Part shown: positions 53,994 to 64,000 of the stretch, in pieces
How the letters are laid out: every line of letters starts with the position of its first letter
How positions within the stretch are numbered: position 1 is the stretch's first letter
Assembly: GCA_022828445.1 (NCBI GenBank)
Contig: JAIZZJ010000005.1
Span: forward strand, 1,178,001-1,242,000
Direction: 5' to 3'
Length of the DNA: 64,000 bases
From: Graphiopsis chlorocephala
Taxonomy: Eukaryota; Ascomycota; Dothideomycetes; Cladosporiales; Cladosporiaceae
Translations under genes and position numbers: made by a program
Notes under the pieces: generated by a model
What the model was told of the DNA's origin: nothing
Database searches by the model: none
Seen by the model: only the letters and a program-made list of their open reading frames with translations

Positions 53994-55160
53994 ATGGACG
54001 TTCGTGAGAAGAATGTAGTTCTGGTGAGAGTTTCCCCAAGAGACAATTGCTACGTAATTGCATTCTAAGACTGACATTCTTTTCTGTACAGACTGGCGCG
54101 TCGATGGGTATTGGTGAAGCAAGTGCAGGATCGCTTTCCAGCGAAGGTGCAAACGTCGCCTTGCTCTCAAGGTCGAAGGCAAGTAGAGCTCGGTGGAACG
54201 GACAACGACATTACTAATGAGCTATATCAGGACAAATTGGCTGCGTTCGCGAAAAGACTAAACGACCGATCCACCAGAGGTCGATGCGTGTATTAAACAG
54301 CGGGTGTGGGCGATTATGGCTCGGTCGATAAAGTGATCGAGTCCATCGTCGACGAACTCGACACGATTGACATCCTGATCAACAACGTATGCAACTACCT
54401 TTAGGACCGATGACATCCCACCCGAACGGCCGTGTTGATGATAACAGGCTGGTTTAGCATTAGGCGCGCCTGCTTTGTTCCCCGACCTCAACATCAACGA
54501 CATCCTCACGATTAACAGCACAAACGTGAATGGCAAGATGCTCGCAAAGTACTCCACTCTAAATCGTGCCATGAAGAAAGCAACGGGTGGTGAAGGCACG
54601 ATCTTGAACATCACTTCAGTGACGGCTCTCGAGGTCCCACCTTTCGCAGGCGAATCTGTCTATCACGCGAACAAGGCCGCTCAGGAAGCCTTCACTAACG
54701 CGCTTAAATTCGAGCTTCTGGGCACGAACATTCGCGTTCTAGCACTGAGGTAAGCAACCCAGCAACTTTTTCAAGATACTGGGCTGACGTGTACTTTTCG
54801 CTCTGTCAGGCCTGGATGCGTCGCAACGAACTTCCATTCACTGAGAGTCAACCACGACAAGGAGAAATACGACAAATTCTTCGAAGGCTACACGTGAGTA
54901 CTTGCTCAGATCTCTGATATCAGGAACCAGCTAAGAGTCTTGCTAGTCCGCTAGAGTCCAAAGACATTGCCGATGCCGCAATCTACATGCTGAAGCAACC
55001 ACTTCACATTTCGGTCAAGGCGACGGACGTGGTACCCAGAGGTAAGATGAACCCCGGACAGCCAGACTTACAGTATGATAGCTCACATTCTCTATAGCGC
55101 AGCGCAGCCTGACGACGTTCGATCGTCAGTGGCACCGGCGCAATAAACCTCAAGCTATCA
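53994..55160 (+). pseudogene. Short-chain dehydrogenase interrupted by one in-frame stop
   Basis: Seven exons can be placed: 53994-54023, 54092-54178, 54231-54386, 54448-54749, 54810-54893, 54947-55041 and from 55098. All joins keep frame. The sequence shows TGASMGIG (cofactor motif), NNAGLALGAP, NITSVTALEV (catalytic Ser) and YHANK (catalytic Tyr/Lys), as in fungal SDRs related to YdfG/serine dehydrogenases. The single defect is TAA at 54294-54296, with family-like sequence continuing in the same frame (GVGDYGSVDKVIESIVDEL). The second intron (54179-54230) has a GC donor and a TACTAAT branch site. The last exon (TTFDRQWHRRN) has no stop and reads on into the next gene. The family usually ends there, so the stop may also be lost. 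Recently inactivated gene, or a strain-specific allele. Confidence 0.75.
54179..54230 (+). other. GC-AG intron in the interrupted dehydrogenase
   Basis: Donor GCAAGT after TCGAAG, branch TTACTAAT, acceptor ATCAG. Removal gives SRSKDKLAAFAK, which follows family sequence. Confidence 0.7.
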
Positions 55161-55186
55161 TCAACCTTCCAAAGCAAAACTCCAAC

Positions 55187-55945
55187 ATGGCGAAAGCAGC
55201 TGCGAGTCATACCAAGTCGGCACTCACCGGCCTCAGCACCAGCAGCCCAAGAGCCCCAGACAATGAACTCAAAAACCACGACTCACACGTCGACACGCAA
55301 CAAACGTTTTGCTTCATGGACCTACAACCAGAACTTCGCGAGATCATCCACAGCCTCGCATTGCACCCAAACACAAAAAAGGCAGAAGATGGGGTGAAAA
55401 TCCGAGATGAGCCGCACCTCACCACGGGCTTGTCAAACTCCAATACAGCGTGAACTCTCACTCAAGTCTGCCGCACCGTGCGCCAGGAGTCCATGGAAGT
55501 CTACTACTCCGAGACTACGTCCGTGGTGCAATATCTTCCAGAGCAGTTCGCCAGCTACATGCGTTCGCTAGGGTGCGGCTCCTCTAGCGCTCTCACGCCT
55601 GACTCGCTGGACATGTGGGCGCAGACATGGGGTGTACTTGGAGCAACCCTGGCAACAAGCAAGCAAGATTCTTCAACGCTTGATGCTCGATTGTTAAAAT
55701 GGCCCTCAAGCAAGCCTTGAGGAGCTTTAAGATGGTCAATCAAGCAAAAGGTTGATTGATGACAGGGCTGACCTGGAGCGCAACACATTCGCTCACTGTA
55801 CATCAGTCCTCTGAAGGGCACGGTACGGATTTCCATGATTGACGAAGCCAACACGGTCTCTTTCGACGAGAGAGCACGTGCCAATCTCAGCGTGGCGTCT
55901 GCGCTCGAGTCCCCTGGGTTAAAATTTATACGGCAGGTGTGAGGC
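55187..55945 (+). pseudogene. Decayed 2EXR/F-box-like domain gene
   Basis: The ATG at 55187 (AACATGGCG) opens a frame that has FCFMDLQPELREIIHSLALHP, the start of the fungal 2EXR/F-box-like domain, split here from a following NTKKAEDG. TGA at 55451-55453 interrupts it; the same frame then continues with LTQVCRTVRQESMEVYYSE and YLPEQFASYM, both family hallmarks, to 55720. A frame-shifted remnant (IRSLYISPLKGTVRISMIDEANTVSF) follows to about 55942. The gene is broken by one nonsense codon and at least one shift. It lies in the same frame as the upstream dehydrogenase with no stop between them. Confidence 0.7.
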
Positions 55946-58291
55946 ATTACGACTGGGAAATTGACAGCGGCCAGGAAGGTCGAGACGTTCCTTCTCCAAG
56001 TAGGAGACGCCTAGCACGATGATCGGAGAACGAAGGCTTTGGCCCAATTAAATATGGAATATCCGAATAGGCAGGTATGTATAACCGCACTCTGCAGAGA
56101 TTAGAGGAGGCCCCGAACTGACATGTGCACCAGTGCGTTTGCTCTTGATGGTGTCAACCTGAAAGTGTGGCATCTTGACAAGAGCATTCTCAGCGAAGTC
56201 GATAGGCAGCGAGCCTTGGATGGAATAATTCTAAGCGAGATTATGTTGATCCGAAGTCCAGTAAATCAATATTACTGGACGGCGAAGCACGGGAGTAACG
56301 TGTATCTATAGTTTCTCTTCTGCTGAAGCTTCCAAGTCACATGTGTAAAATAGCAGCGTTCACAACGAACAACAAAGATGTACGAACCAGAGTCTCGGCT
56401 TGCACCGTAGCAAGTCACACGTCCAGATGTACAGCGTACCAGGTACCTTTGCGATCGCCATCTAGTAGCTACCTTATCAATCTCGATGCTAAAAATCCGC
56501 ATAAAGTGTCAGGCTGAGGCAAACATGCTTTTGCGCCAGGCCCACACTAGTCTGTTGATCGACAGTCCTCAGCAGGGGGATTTGTAAAGCGTGTTCGCAA
56601 CTTGAAGTGCCGGCAAAGGTGATCAGGCGGGCTTCGTGCTGCCGAGACACAATGCGTTGTTCGCCGCCTGATGGTGGCAACCACTATAGGCAGTGGCTGT
56701 TCCATGCATATTCTTTTTTCTGTACAGCTGAGTTCTACGCAACATCAACATCTTGATACATTTCTTTTTTTGGTTGCGATGATGTAGAAGGGACGGCAAG
56801 GAGGGCAAGAACTGGGCGCGTGCCCATGAGGCTCTGCCCACGGAGCTCCACTTGCCTAGCGTGCGGATGCGGAGAGACCCCAGAAAAAGCGTTGAGGGAC
56901 AAACATCGAATTAGCAGCGGCGCAGCGCCTGGCCATGCGACGAGGGATTGTTGGCGACGCGGCACCGATGTCATGGTGCGTTAGGCCAGGCGCGTCTACC
57001 CTCACACCCTCTTTCTTAGGTGATGTTATCCAGCGAGAAGATAGCGATTGTGAGGACTGGAGGATGAAAGGTCGTTTGGCCCGTTTCTGATGCGGATCGG
57101 TGATGGTGGTAGCTAGCGTCGATTAATCGTGTGGATAGTGAGAGCTAGGCGTGGTGAATCCTGGGGTGTGGATGATGGAGGGGCATATCAGCGGCAGCAT
57201 GTGGCAGCTTACAGCTCCGCCTTCCTGGTACCGTTTGACAGCCGCGCGGGACATCGACGATATATGCCAGATGCAGGCCTGATGTTATACGATGTAGGAG
57301 AGATTGGCTCCTGTCATGGAAAGGAAGATCCTTCGAATACCACGCCACTCCAACGCAATACTGTACACAGATACATGTCTCGAGTTTTGAGGCGAAAGCT
57401 GACGGCCAGCTCCACGGTCGGCGCAGTAGCAACGAGGTACGTGTGGAGCGGTACCGTAGGCCAGATGCGCCGGTGCTCGGGTGTTGGATCCGAGTGAAAC
57501 TCAATGCGGCGTCTAGGTGCGACCATTGGGACGCAGTCATGGCTGTGTTGGTGCTGTTGCGTGGGGAAAGGCAGGGTGCCTTCTTACAGAGTGAAACAGT
57601 CGCTTATGTGCCGAGTGTCATGTCGAGGAGCGGTAGGAAGGGGTTGCAGCGAGGCAAAACCAAAGCATATGCGATTAGTCTCTCGTAGGCTCGAAGACTG
57701 GACGGGAAGAGGCGATGTCGAGGATGTGCGTTGGTTTGGCGCAATGCGGGGAACCTGGGTGCTGCTGGGTGCTTGCCATGGTCGGGCGCAGGGTGCCTTC
57801 CCTTCGGCACGACATGGCTGCAGCGCTAATGGCTGCTAATGGCTGCTAATGGCTACCTTATCGTCGCCGCCGCAATAATAATACACCCAAGCAGCCCAGC
57901 GCCCGTCCCACCCGCCTCGACCAGACCACTCCTCTTCATACTCCTCCGTCTCGTCCACCGCATACACCACGCGTGATTGTTCGGACCCCAGTTTCGTTCG
58001 TCTCATACGCCTGCGTTGTCACCCTTCGCCGCGTCATGTAAACACGCCCAAATCTACCATCCGCATTCCACGAGTCTCACCCGCCACTGCTGCTGCGTCC
58101 GAGTCCACCTCGTCCGCCAACTGATAACGAGCCCGCTGCCCTCGCGACCTCGTGCATCCCCTCCAGCCCTCGATCATCCACGTGCATCCTCTCCACAACT
58201 CCATCTCGCGGCCAATTGACCTCGAGGCGAACATCAGCATCAGCATCTCCATTCCCCACTCGCGTCTCCACTCGTCGCCCATACCCATCTA
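55946..58291. other. Longest intergenic region
   Basis: 2.3 kb without a recognisable gene; short frames are present on both strands. It contains a GCTAATGGCT decamer in three tandem copies at about 57821-57855 and a pyrimidine-rich stretch (57890-58290) that is probably the 5' untranslated region and promoter of the phosphatase. Confidence 0.45.
57820..57855 (+). repeat. Short GCTAATGGCT tandem repeat
   Basis: Three to four copies of a 10-11-bp unit, GCTAATGGCTG, occur back to back upstream of the phosphatase gene. Possibly a microsatellite. Confidence 0.7.
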
Positions 58292-60594
58292 ATGGCGACC
58301 ATTCTCGCCCGGCCTGCACCACTACCTGGCCGAAACACCCCTCCGCCTGGCCATCTGAACATCAACACATCACAGCGAGGCACGCTTCCTGCTGTCCCAA
58401 ACAAACACATCCCATACTGCTCGCCAGGCCCCCAGCCGACGCCACGCCAGCTCGATACCCCACCAGCTTCCCCACCAACCTCCACACAGCTCCTCGAGAC
58501 CACCTCACTCTTGCACCCGCCTGCTGCATACAAAAAGCTGAGCAAAGAGCCAGTCTTGTATAGTATCTCCGCCGCTGCATTGGTACAGGCTCTCGACCAC
58601 ATCGCCACCCAGCCGCTACCATCGACGAAGCAGGTCTTCCCATGGCTGCACGGATTGCACGCAGAGAACCAATTGCAACTAGCATTCTTCATCGCGCGCA
58701 AGAAATCGCTTCGTCGCACTCCCAAATGTATTCGTGGCATAACCGTCGTCAAAGCTGGTGGCGACCTGACCCATAGCAAGCTGAAGGGTGCCGTGGCGCC
58801 AGATGAAATCCTCCAATGCCAAACCGGCGAGATGGAGAACGATGAGGGTGATTTCTTGGAGATCGATCCTCGGGAAGGATTTAGTGTAAGAAATTTCCAG
58901 ATCCAGGCTTGTAAGATGGCGACTGTAAGTGATATTGTGGTCTACGGCGACAATAAAACGCCGAGAACAGAGGTGGAGGCTCTGGCCAAGAGAATCTCAA
59001 GAGCGCAGGCGCTTTGGCAGAAAAAGACGGGAGGCTTGAATGAGCATGAGGAAAGGCCCTTCAACACATTTGTTGTTGCCGGTAAGTGGCCAAAGATTGC
59101 AAGCACTTGGACCCGTCTCTAACGGTGAGCAGATCCGTACACAAACATCGAAACCGATTACTCAGAAATTGTGGCGCTGGACTCTGAAGGCTGTATGACA
59201 GGGAAGGTTATGGACTTTTTCCACTGGGAGCGCTTGGAGATGTGCTCCATGACCAAGCCTTCGCAGATCTCACACAACATCTGGATGGGACCCACACCAG
59301 ATCCCAATCTGCAGCATTTCGCAGATCTCCGTGGCGAGAACGAACCAGAATTTGATGTGATGATTGAAGCGAGCGACTTGGCCCAGATTCCTGATGCGAA
59401 AGCATTCAAGCTTCTGGATGATATTCTCGACGGCAAAATCCGGTCTGATCTTACCGACCTCGCGATCCCGCAACTTGAGTTCCCAGGCTCTGGCGCGATC
59501 ATGCCTCCAACGTGGTCCCACTCTGAGGTCGATGGCTTAGTAGAGATCTGTGCATGGATGCATCGACAGGCCCATGGCAAGTTCGACAACCAAACTCGGC
59601 GAGACAGTAAGCTGTCGCTTGACGATGATGGTGACAGCGATATGCATGACGGCAGCCCGTCTGCTCGTAAGATCCTGATTCATTGCACAGATGGGTACAC
59701 AGAATCATCATTGCTGGCGCTTGCATATTATATGTATGCTGAGAACGTGCCTGTCCATGACGCATGGATCCAATTGCATAAAGACAAGAAGCGCAACTTC
59801 TTCGCTTATGGCTCCGACGTCGCTTTGCTACGAGCGATCCAGCCTAGGTTGCTGCAGTGCTCGCCCAAACACAACGGAGACATCAAGTCGCTGTGCCCAC
59901 CCTCGCCACTCTGGCTAGAGAAGATGGATGGCAGTCTTCCAAGCCGTGTCCTGCCGTACATGTACCTAGGTAACCTAGGTCATGCCGACAACCCGGAGAT
60001 GCTGCGCGAGCTGGGCATTGGACAGATATTGAGTGTCGGTGAGCCCATCAGCTGGGATGCAGACATCATGTCATGGCCGCGGGAGAATCTGCTATACGTC
60101 GACAAGGTGCAGGATAACGGTGTTGATCCTTTGACTGAGGATTTCGGTCGATGTCTGGAGTTCATTGGTGAGTGCCCTGCTTCCAGCGCAAATTTATACT
60201 GTTACTGACCCTTTGGTTTTAGAACGTGGTCGCCGCAACGGTACTGCAACACTAGTACACTGTCGAGTGGGCGTCTCGCGCTCTGCAACCATCTGCATTG
60301 CCGAAGTGATGAATGAGCTTGGCTTGACTTTCCCGCGCGCATACTGCTTCGTTCGTGCGCGAAGACTGAATGTCATCATCCAGCCTCACCTGAGGTTCTC
60401 GTAAGTTGTCCTAGCCCTCGAGTTATTGAATCAAAGCTCATCACTGACTCATTCACCTCTAAAGCTACGAACTCCTCAAATGGGAAGAATTTCAATGCCA
60501 GCGCCGCGGCCGACCGCTCCGCCGCGAAATGGAGTGGGCGACTATTGCACGCGAAATCGCCGCAATGAACAAACCTTACTCAAGACAGAGCTGA
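58292..60594 (+). CDS. PPS1: Pps1-type dual-specificity protein phosphatase
   Basis: Exons 58292-59081, 59133-60167, 60223-60400 and 60465-60594 encode 710 residues. The active site is HCRVGVSRSAT, with the catalytic cysteine at 622 and arginine at 628. The upstream general-acid region includes DKVQDNGVDPL. A large N-terminal region with a second, non-catalytic phosphatase-like segment (ILIHCTDGYTESSLLALAYYM, which has HCTDGYTES instead of HCxxGxxRS) is characteristic of yeast Pps1, a phosphatase acting in S-phase control. The first 75 residues are Pro-rich. The C-terminus WATIAREIAAMNKPYSRQS ends 33 bases after the last conserved block. All three introns are short with GTAAGT/GTGAGT donors. 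Confidence 0.88.
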
Positions 60595-61649
60595 GGAGCT
60601 TCGCTCTATGCGATTGATGTAATTGACATGATCCCTTACGAACGAGATCATGCCAGATGCTGTTGATGTGAAACGATCTACGACCAAGAACCTCGGAGGA
60701 CTGGCACCTCTGACAGCTTCTTTTTCCTCTTTTTGTCTTGTTCCGTCATGAACTGGCGTTCGGACTCTCCATGATGGATATTGTAACGGGATACGACGGA
60801 CATTTTCTTTGGCTTCCATTCATCGCCATGAGCACCTTTTTAAGGCATGACTTCTGACGAGTGCACCGATGGGGTTCAAAGAGAAGAAGCAGTTGCCGGG
60901 AAAAGGCCGGACTAACGGCGTCAGCTTTTGCCTCTGGGATTCAGCGAGAAGGCATGAGAGTCTTGCATATGTGTTTTGCTCAATATGACAGTACCTACTT
61001 TTGGGGCTTTTTTATGCTAGAACGATATTTGGGGAGGACCAAAGTCTGATTCTTCAGTCTCTGAGGCTTTTGTGATTTCTTTCCTTTTTAGTCAACCAGT
61101 TCTTCCTGCACATTTGTGCTACAGAAAGGTCAAAGAAGTAATGTTTGGCTTGCGTCCGATTGAAGTAGGGCCAGACTCTGGTATATTTGTGCGTGGTATG
61201 TGTGTGTGCACGCAAAGCCCGCGATTTCTTTCCCTTTCCAGCTCGGACCCTCATTTGCCGAACCGGACGTATCTATTAGAGTTTGCTGCCCTGCGCACGC
61301 CTTGCGTCTCACGTGGGCGTGCTTTGCGGCTCCGGCGATTGCTATCACGGTTATCTTATCGGCGGCCGCGGCTTTGGGTTGTTTCGTGATGGATAGTGGG
61401 GAATGTGCCCATGACATAAGGGCGGAAAGGGCGTGGACTAGTTATCTCGAGATGAGAAAGATATTGGGTAATCGTAAATGCGCGTGACTGTTACGTTGTT
61501 TATCCATATATATATACAACATACATTATACATCCGGCGCAAGCAAGCAAGCAAGCATTCTTCTACACCAATACAAGCCCTCCTCCAAACTATTGAAGCT
61601 ACCTCCCTTACTCTCTTCTGCACCTTTTATGCTTGTATACACGACTACT
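60595..61649. other. Intergenic region
   Basis: The gap between the phosphatase and the amidotransferase gene. It has a TATATATATA run at about 61505-61515 and three AAGC repeats at about 61541-61555 near the amidotransferase start. No gene is seen. Confidence 0.4.
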
Positions 61650-62571
61650 ATGTCTTCTTCTTCCGCTTCCTCCTCGGCCCTCCGCATTGCGATCCTCGAG
61701 TGCGACACGCCTATTGGCAAGACGAAAGAGAAGTACGGCGGGTACGGGAACTTGTTCAAAGAGCTGCTGCACAATGGCGCAAACGAGGTGCGGGAGAAAG
61801 ACGGCGTCGAGGTCCCAGAACTGGACGTGCGCAAGTATGATGTGGTGAACGATGAGCTGTACCCGAGGTTGGAGGATGTGGACGCTGTGCTTTTGAGTGG
61901 GAGTCGTGAGTTCTGCCAGACGCCTTTTGTGGGATTGATATGGTGGGTGAGAATGGAGGCTGACGAGATATCTGTGAATCAGGCCATAACTCTTTCGACA
62001 ATGAGGTCTGGATCGTGAAGCTGGTGGAGTTTGTGAAGAAGGTGCTTGCGCAGAATCGCGTGCGGTTGATTGGCATATGCTTTGGACATCAGATTATTGG
62101 GCGCGCGCTGGATCAGAAGGTTGGGAGGAGTGATCGCGGGTGGGAAGTCAGTGTTACGCCTATGCAGTTGACGGCGAAGGGCAAGGAGTTGTTTGGGGTG
62201 GAAGAGCTGGTGAGTCCTCGAAACATCTACACCTGTCACGCACCATCTCGGCCACACTGCTGACGTGCTATTGTTATCAGGCCATCCACCAAATGCACCA
62301 AGACGTCGTATACACCTGGCCCTCCTCCGTCGAGCACCTCGGACACTCGCCGCGCTGCGATGTGCAGGGCATGTACGAGAAGAAGCGCTTGATCACGGTG
62401 CAGGGCCACCCGGAGTTCAATGGGGATATTGTGTCTGAATTGCTGGAGAACAGGCACGCGAGGGGCATTTTCGACGACGGTCTGTACAAGGATGGGATGG
62501 ACAGGGTGAGGAAACACCACGATGGTGTTGCTGTGTCGGCTGCTTTTATTCGGTTTATGTTGGAGCAATGA
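61650..62571 (+). CDS. Class I glutamine amidotransferase domain protein
   Basis: Exons 61650-61905, 61983-62209 and 62281-62571 encode 257 residues from MSSSSASSSALRIA; an in-frame ATG seven codons upstream is an alternative. The catalytic triad of the class I fold is present: Cys118 in GICFGHQII, His204 and Glu206 in QGHPEF. The family hydrolyses the amide of glutamine or a related gamma-glutamyl compound. A free-standing protein with this layout resembles fungal GMP synthase-like amidotransferases and the gamma-glutamyl peptide hydrolase group. No synthetase domain is fused and no partner is nearby, so the acceptor is unknown. The gene is followed by three GGGAT repeats. Confidence 0.88.
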
Positions 62572-63021
62572 TGGGATGGGATGGGATGGGGATTATTGGT
62601 TAAATTCGAGGATGTTGGTGCCATCTAATGCATGATGGGCTGGATGAGTGAGGCTTCCATTTGACAAATAGAAAGCCTAGATATCATTTCTCGAATTTCT
62701 GTGGACAAGACAAAAGGCAGGCAGTTTCGCAGTGTCAATAGTGTGGTATCAGAGTGAGATCGTTGTGTCCGCCGTTCAAGACCAGACCAATCGTGTTCGA
62801 ATGTCCCTCGCCAGGGCTGGGGCTGGCCACGCAAGCTTTAAGTTAATGTTGATCCCGCCGGCAACTCTGTTGCACCACCCTCGCTATTCGATCTTCATCC
62901 CCTCCCCACCCTTGCGTCGCAAACATCTACGACCTGCTCAACAAGCATGCGCTGCTCGCCGCGCCTCAATTCACTACGATTACTATAGGAGCATCGCCTT
63001 CACAGCTCTGGATCATCGACA
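62572..63021. other. Intergenic region
   Basis: Starts with tandem GGGAT repeats (62572-62592), then holds the apyrase promoter. No gene is recognised. Confidence 0.4.
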
Positions 63022-64000
63022 ATGGGCAAGCACAGCTACGGCGTAATCCTCGACGCTGGATCGTCGGGTACTCGTGTCTACGTCTACAGATGGAAGACTG
63101 CCGAAAGTGCGCGCGCCTCAGCCTCCACTGCAGAGCTCCAGCGCCTGCCCGAGATCAAGACCAAGAAGAAATGGCGCAAGAAGGTGCACCCCGGTGTGTC
63201 GACTTTTGGCGAGAAGCCCGAGGACGTAGGGCCTGAACACCTTGCCGAGCTCGTCAACTTTGCCCTCGACATTGTGCCGCCGGAAGAGGTGCAAAACACG
63301 CCGATATTCTTGCTGGCGACGGCCGGTATGCGCTTGTTGCCAGAGCATCAGAGAGCGGCGGTGTTGGACAACATTTGTGGATACTTTCAACAGAACACCG
63401 AGTTTCAGCTACCGGATTGTGGACTGCATGTCCAGGTCATCCCTGGAGAGACCGAAGGACTGTACGGTTGGATTGCTGCGAACTATCTGCTGGGAGGGTT
63501 TGATGCGCCGGAGGATCACGCGCACGGCAATGGACATCACACGTATGGATTCCTGGACATGGGCGGCGCATCCGCGCAGATTGCTTTCGCACCCAATTCG
63601 ACTGAGTCGGAGAAGCATGCTGAGGATCTGAAGCTGTTACGCTTGCGAAAAGTGAACGGCGAGAATCTGGAGCACAAAGTGTTTGTGACAACATGGTTGG
63701 GCTTTGGCGCGAACGAGGCCAGGAGGCGGTATGTCGAGGGTCTATTGGAATCGTACCCGGATAGCAAGGAATTGCCGGATCCATGTCTGCCCGTAGGCTT
63801 GTTGGTATCAACTTCTGGAGAAGAGCTGGACTCTAAGTCACCTGCTCTGAATGGAAAGGAGCCACATCTGATTGGAACCGGCAAGTTCCCAGAGTGCCTC
63901 AAGCGGACATACCCTCTTCTGGAGAAAGACGTGCCTTGCGAGGACGAGCCTTGCCTGATTAACGGTATACACACGCCTGCTATCGATTTCAAGGTCAACC
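63022..64000 (+). CDS. YND1: Ynd1/GDA1-CD39 family apyrase, 5' part
   Basis: The frame from the ATG at 63022 runs to the window end without a stop or intron, giving 326 residues of what should be about 600-700. The apyrase conserved regions are in order: ACR1 DAGSSGTR, ACR2 LLATAGMR, ACR3 GETEGLYGWIAANYLLG and ACR4 FLDMGGASAQIAF. The enzyme hydrolyses nucleoside di- and triphosphates in the Golgi lumen, which removes GDP or UDP released by glycosyltransferases. The start MGKHSYGVILDAGSSG places ACR1 at the N-terminus with no N-terminal signal anchor, as in yeast Ynd1, which is anchored near its C-terminus (outside the window). The gene is cut by the window, not broken. Confidence 0.9.
   Translation, partial: MGKHSYGVILDAGSSGTRVYVYRWKTAESARASASTAELQRLPEIKTKKKWRKKVHPGVSTFGEKPEDVGPEHLAELVNFALDIVPPEEVQNTPIFLLATAGMRLLPEHQRAAVLDNICGYFQQNTEFQLPDCGLHVQVIPGETEGLYGWIAANYLLGGFDAPEDHAHGNGHHTYGFLDMGGASAQIAFAPNSTESEKHAEDLKLLRLRKVNGENLEHKVFVTTWLGFGANEARRRYVEGLLESYPDSKELPDPCLPVGLLVSTSGEELDSKSPALNGKEPHLIGTGKFPECLKRTYPLLEKDVPCEDEPCLINGIHTPAIDFKVN

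Overview
The window is nuclear DNA of a filamentous ascomycete. Genes on both strands are interrupted by short introns (about 44-79 nt) with GTAAGT-like donors and CTAAC/CTGAC-like branch sites. Three of the genes carry an intron-bearing tRNA or typical fungal families (Zn2Cys6 regulator, fungal rhodopsin-domain receptor, trichodiene-oxygenase-like P450, DHA1-type MFS, Ral2-like kelch-BTB, Dcr2, Pps1 and Kha1 homologues). The family content is most like Dothideomycetes (Mycosphaerella relatives), but this placement is an inference from memory, not from a search.

Layout. 0-6 kb: a mitochondrial-type short-chain dehydrogenase, a small mitochondrial membrane protein, and a degenerate RNase III protein with two blocks of protein repeats. 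6-13 kb (accessory-looking): a seven-exon rhodopsin-domain membrane protein, a P450, a decayed UDP-glucuronate-decarboxylase-like pseudogene and an MFS transporter. 13-17.7 kb: an uncharacterised 677-aa protein whose upstream region holds a roughly 1.4-kb tandem array of degenerate 88/108-bp units; the only intron of that gene shares ordered sequence blocks with the array. 17.7-29 kb: Trm61-like mitochondrial methyltransferase, Dcr2-type phosphatase, Zn2Cys6 factor, a myristoylatable small protein, and a Ral2-like kelch-BTB protein. 29.9-38 kb: 1-Cys peroxiredoxin, MFS transporter, basic SPAK-rich protein, SnoaL-like protein.

39-53 kb: tRNA-Thr, a coiled uncharacterised protein, tRNA-Gly (with intron), mitochondrial tyrosyl-tRNA synthetase, a patatin-type triacylglycerol lipase, Kha1-type K+/H+ antiporter and tRNA-Ala (with intron). 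54-56 kb: a short-chain dehydrogenase with every splice site intact but one in-frame TAA, running without an intervening stop into a decayed 2EXR/F-box-like gene. 58-64 kb: Pps1-type dual-specificity phosphatase, a class I glutamine amidotransferase, and the 5' part of an Ynd1-type apyrase cut by the window end.

The genes are mostly independent housekeeping loci; no convincing biosynthetic cluster is seen. The least ordinary signals are the tandem array with its related intron, the catalytically degenerate RNase III with expanding tails, and the nonsense-mutated genes whose stops can each arise by one C-to-T change.
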